Below are positions 62,669-64,000 of a stretch of 64,000 bases of DNA, one piece after another. Where the stretch lies: positions 2,440,150 through 2,504,149 of the forward strand of contig CP051231.1 in NCBI GenBank assembly GCA_017792405.1, given 5' to 3'. The stretch is from Oceanicola sp. (GTDB taxonomy: Bacteria > Pseudomonadota > Alphaproteobacteria > Rhodobacterales > Rhodobacteraceae). The notes below the pieces were generated by a model. That model was not told where the DNA came from. It did not search any database and saw nothing but the letters and a program-made list of their open reading frames with translations. Made by a program: the position numbers and the translations under genes. Numbering within the stretch: position 1 is the stretch's first letter; each line of letters opens with the position of its first letter.

Positions 62669-63478
62669 ATGGCGCATATCATCGTCGTCGGCAATGAAAA
62701 GGGCGGGTCGGGCAAATCCACGACCTCGATGCACATTTCAACCGCACTGGCCCGCATGGGCTGGAAGGTGGGCGCACTCGACCTCGATCTGCGTCAGCGC
62801 AGCTTTGCCCGCTACCTCGACAACCGCCGCACCTTTGCCGAGGCGCAGGGCATCACCCTCGCTGGGCCGGTCTTTCGCGAGTTGCCGCAGGTGGATCAGG
62901 CGAGCCTCGAAGCAGGTGAAAACATATATGATCGCCGCCTCTCCGCCGCCGTGGCCGGGTTGGAAGGCGACATGGATTACATCCTGATCGACTGCCCCGG
63001 CTCGCATACCCGGCTCAGCCAGGTAGCCCACTCGCTGGCCGACACTCTCGTGACGCCGCTCAACGACAGCTTTGTGGATTTCGACCTGCTGGCCCGGATC
63101 GACCCGGCCTCCGGCAAGATCCTCGGTCCCTCGGTCTATTCCGAGATGGTCTGGTCTGCCCGTCAGGTCCGCGCCCAAGCCGGGCTGCCGCCGATTGATT
63201 GGCTTGTGGTGCGCAACCGTCTCGGCCCGCAGGCCATGCACAACAAGAAGAAGATGGGCGACGCGCTCGACAAGCTCTCCAAGCGCATCGGCTTCCGCGC
63301 GGCGGCGGGGTTCTCGGAGCGGGTTATCTTCCGCGAGCTGTTCCCGCGCGGGCTGACCCTGCTGGACCTCGGCGATGTGGGCGTGGAGCGGCTGAACATC
63401 TCCAACGTCGCCGCCCGTCAGGAACTGCGCGACCTGATCACCAACCTGCGGCTGCCCGGCGTCTCACCCGACTTCTGA
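62669..63478 (+). CDS. mipZ: MipZ-type division-plane positioning ATPase (ParA family)
   Basis: MipZ forms polar gradients with ParB and blocks FtsZ assembly except at mid-cell. The 269-residue protein has the deviant Walker A NEKGGSGKSTTS (K11 and K16), DLDLRQRSF (an Arg-rich switch) and YILIDCPGSHTRLSQ. The conserved NRLGPQAMHNKKKM and ERVIFRELFPRGLTLLDL blocks distinguish MipZ from plain ParA. It is divergent from tolQ. AAGGGCAAGGGCC precedes the ATG. It ends 8 bp from a convergent gene. Confidence 0.95.
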   Translation: MAHIIVVGNEKGGSGKSTTSMHISTALARMGWKVGALDLDLRQRSFARYLDNRRTFAEAQGITLAGPVFRELPQVDQASLEAGENIYDRRLSAAVAGLEGDMDYILIDCPGSHTRLSQVAHSLADTLVTPLNDSFVDFDLLARIDPASGKILGPSVYSEMVWSARQVRAQAGLPPIDWLVVRNRLGPQAMHNKKKMGDALDKLSKRIGFRAAAGFSERVIFRELFPRGLTLLDLGDVGVERLNISNVAARQELRDLITNLRLPGVSPDF

Positions 63479-63486
63479 TCCCCGGT

Positions 63487-64000
63487 CTACTTGCCGAATG
63501 GGTTCTGCGCAGCTTCCACAGCGGCATTGGAGAAGCCCATGGGCTTTGTCTTGGCCGGCTGCGTCTGCACGGCGGCCTGCACCGCGGCAAAGATATCGCC
63601 GGCATCGCCGCCATGGGCTTTGGCTTTGAGCGGCGAGGCAATCTCGGCCTGAACGGCAGCCATAATGTCGGCGGCCTGTGTCGGGTCCTGCTTCCCAGCC
63701 AGAGCGTTTTCCTTCTTCACCGGCTTCGGACCCGCCAGCTTTTCTGGCACACCGCGCCCGGCCAATGGGCGCTTCAACCCGCCACTGTCGAGCGCAGCGA
63801 AGTCGTCGATCCCGTCACGGCGGGCCGTGTAGGTGCCGGTCTCATCCGCGCGGCGCCCCAGCGCGAGCACCTCACGCATCAGGGCCGTGCCGGTTGAGCC
63901 ATCGGCCATTTCAGGGCTGTAGGACGGGATGAACACCTGCCCGGTGGCGGCATCCACTGCGAAGGGATCAACAAACGGATCGTCCCCGACTGCGGCCTTC
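63487..64000 (-). CDS. unknown protein, N-terminus beyond window
   Basis: Only the last 170 codons are in the window. The frame stays open to the right edge. The visible part starts KAAVGDDPFVDPFAVDAATG, holds a basic-acidic region with LMREVLALGRRADETGTY and ends in an Ala-rich helical tail (AADIMAAVQAEIAS, GDIFAAVQAAVQTQ) closing NPFGK. The repeated DIxAAVQA unit suggests a tandem helix pair. I do not recognise a family. It is convergent with mipZ. Confidence 0.7.
   Translation of the reverse strand, partial: KAAVGDDPFVDPFAVDAATGQVFIPSYSPEMADGSTGTALMREVLALGRRADETGTYTARRDGIDDFAALDSGGLKRPLAGRGVPEKLAGPKPVKKENALAGKQDPTQAADIMAAVQAEIASPLKAKAHGGDAGDIFAAVQAAVQTQPAKTKPMGFSNAAVEAAQNPFGK

Overview
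The window is 64 kb of high-GC alphaproteobacterial chromosome, most likely from the Roseobacter group of the Rhodobacteraceae. The evidence is the aa3-type oxidase operon in the order ctaC-ctaB-small ORF-ctaG-ctaE-surf1 followed by thrC, an M16 peptidase and a RimJ-like acetyltransferase; a tolQRAB-pal-cpoB-tilS-ftsH block next to a MipZ-type ATPase; and a Tad/Flp pilus locus whose pilins carry DEDGAVTVDW processing motifs. The genus cannot be fixed from sequence alone. No rRNA, tRNA, insertion sequence or CRISPR array was seen.

Layout. 1-9.5 kb (minus): a truncated FAD-linked oxidase, a secreted metallo-beta-lactamase-fold protein, acetyltransferase, M16 peptidase, threonine synthase, and the cytochrome c oxidase genes with their assembly factors. 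9.7-17 kb (plus): tldD, dprA, topA, a small membrane protein and the scoAB CoA-transferase. 17-26 kb: a tightly overlapped operon of a UPF0104/LPG-synthase-like membrane protein, a DprE1-like oxidase and a DprE2-like reductase; a hybrid histidine kinase convergent with a lone receiver; a VOC protein; an AT-richer orphan gene; then a HAD-UbiA fusion and a lytic transglycosylase. 26.6-40 kb: the Tad pilus locus (two flp pilins, cpaB, cpaC, an OmpA-like lipoprotein, cpaE, cpaF, tadB, tadC, two TPR lipoproteins, the prepilin peptidase). It is split by an AT-rich P-loop ATPase gene on the opposite strand. 40-45 kb: a multi-spanning glycosyltransferase-like protein, a AAA ATPase and a divergent MFS/MarR pair. 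45-54 kb: Lhr-type helicase plus PdeM nuclease, a thioesterase, folD, an AroQ chorismate mutase, fhs, a MOSC protein and a Tam-like methyltransferase. 53.8-64 kb: ftsH, tilS, cpoB, pal, tolBARQ, mipZ and a truncated unknown gene.

How the genes fit together. The HAD-UbiA fusion, DprE1 and DprE2 could together convert polyprenyl phosphate plus PRPP into polyprenyl-phosphoryl-arabinose, with the fused HAD domain a candidate for the phosphatase step. The UPF0104 protein and the GT-C-like protein beside the prepilin peptidase are speculative transport or transfer partners. The Tad genes would build a surface adhesion pilus.

The regulatory DNA is unusually readable. There is a TTAA-N7-TTAACC CtrA-type box ahead of dprA, a 10-bp inverted repeat over the putative promoter of the dprE operon, and a 10-bp inverted repeat covering both face-to-face promoters of the MFS/marR pair. 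Five 11-bp tandem repeats overlap a putative promoter of the downstream half of the Tad locus. The most unusual part of the window is the Tad locus interruption: a foreign-looking ATPase gene bounded by a 9-bp direct repeat, next to the 11-bp repeat array and a tadD gene that has no ATG start.
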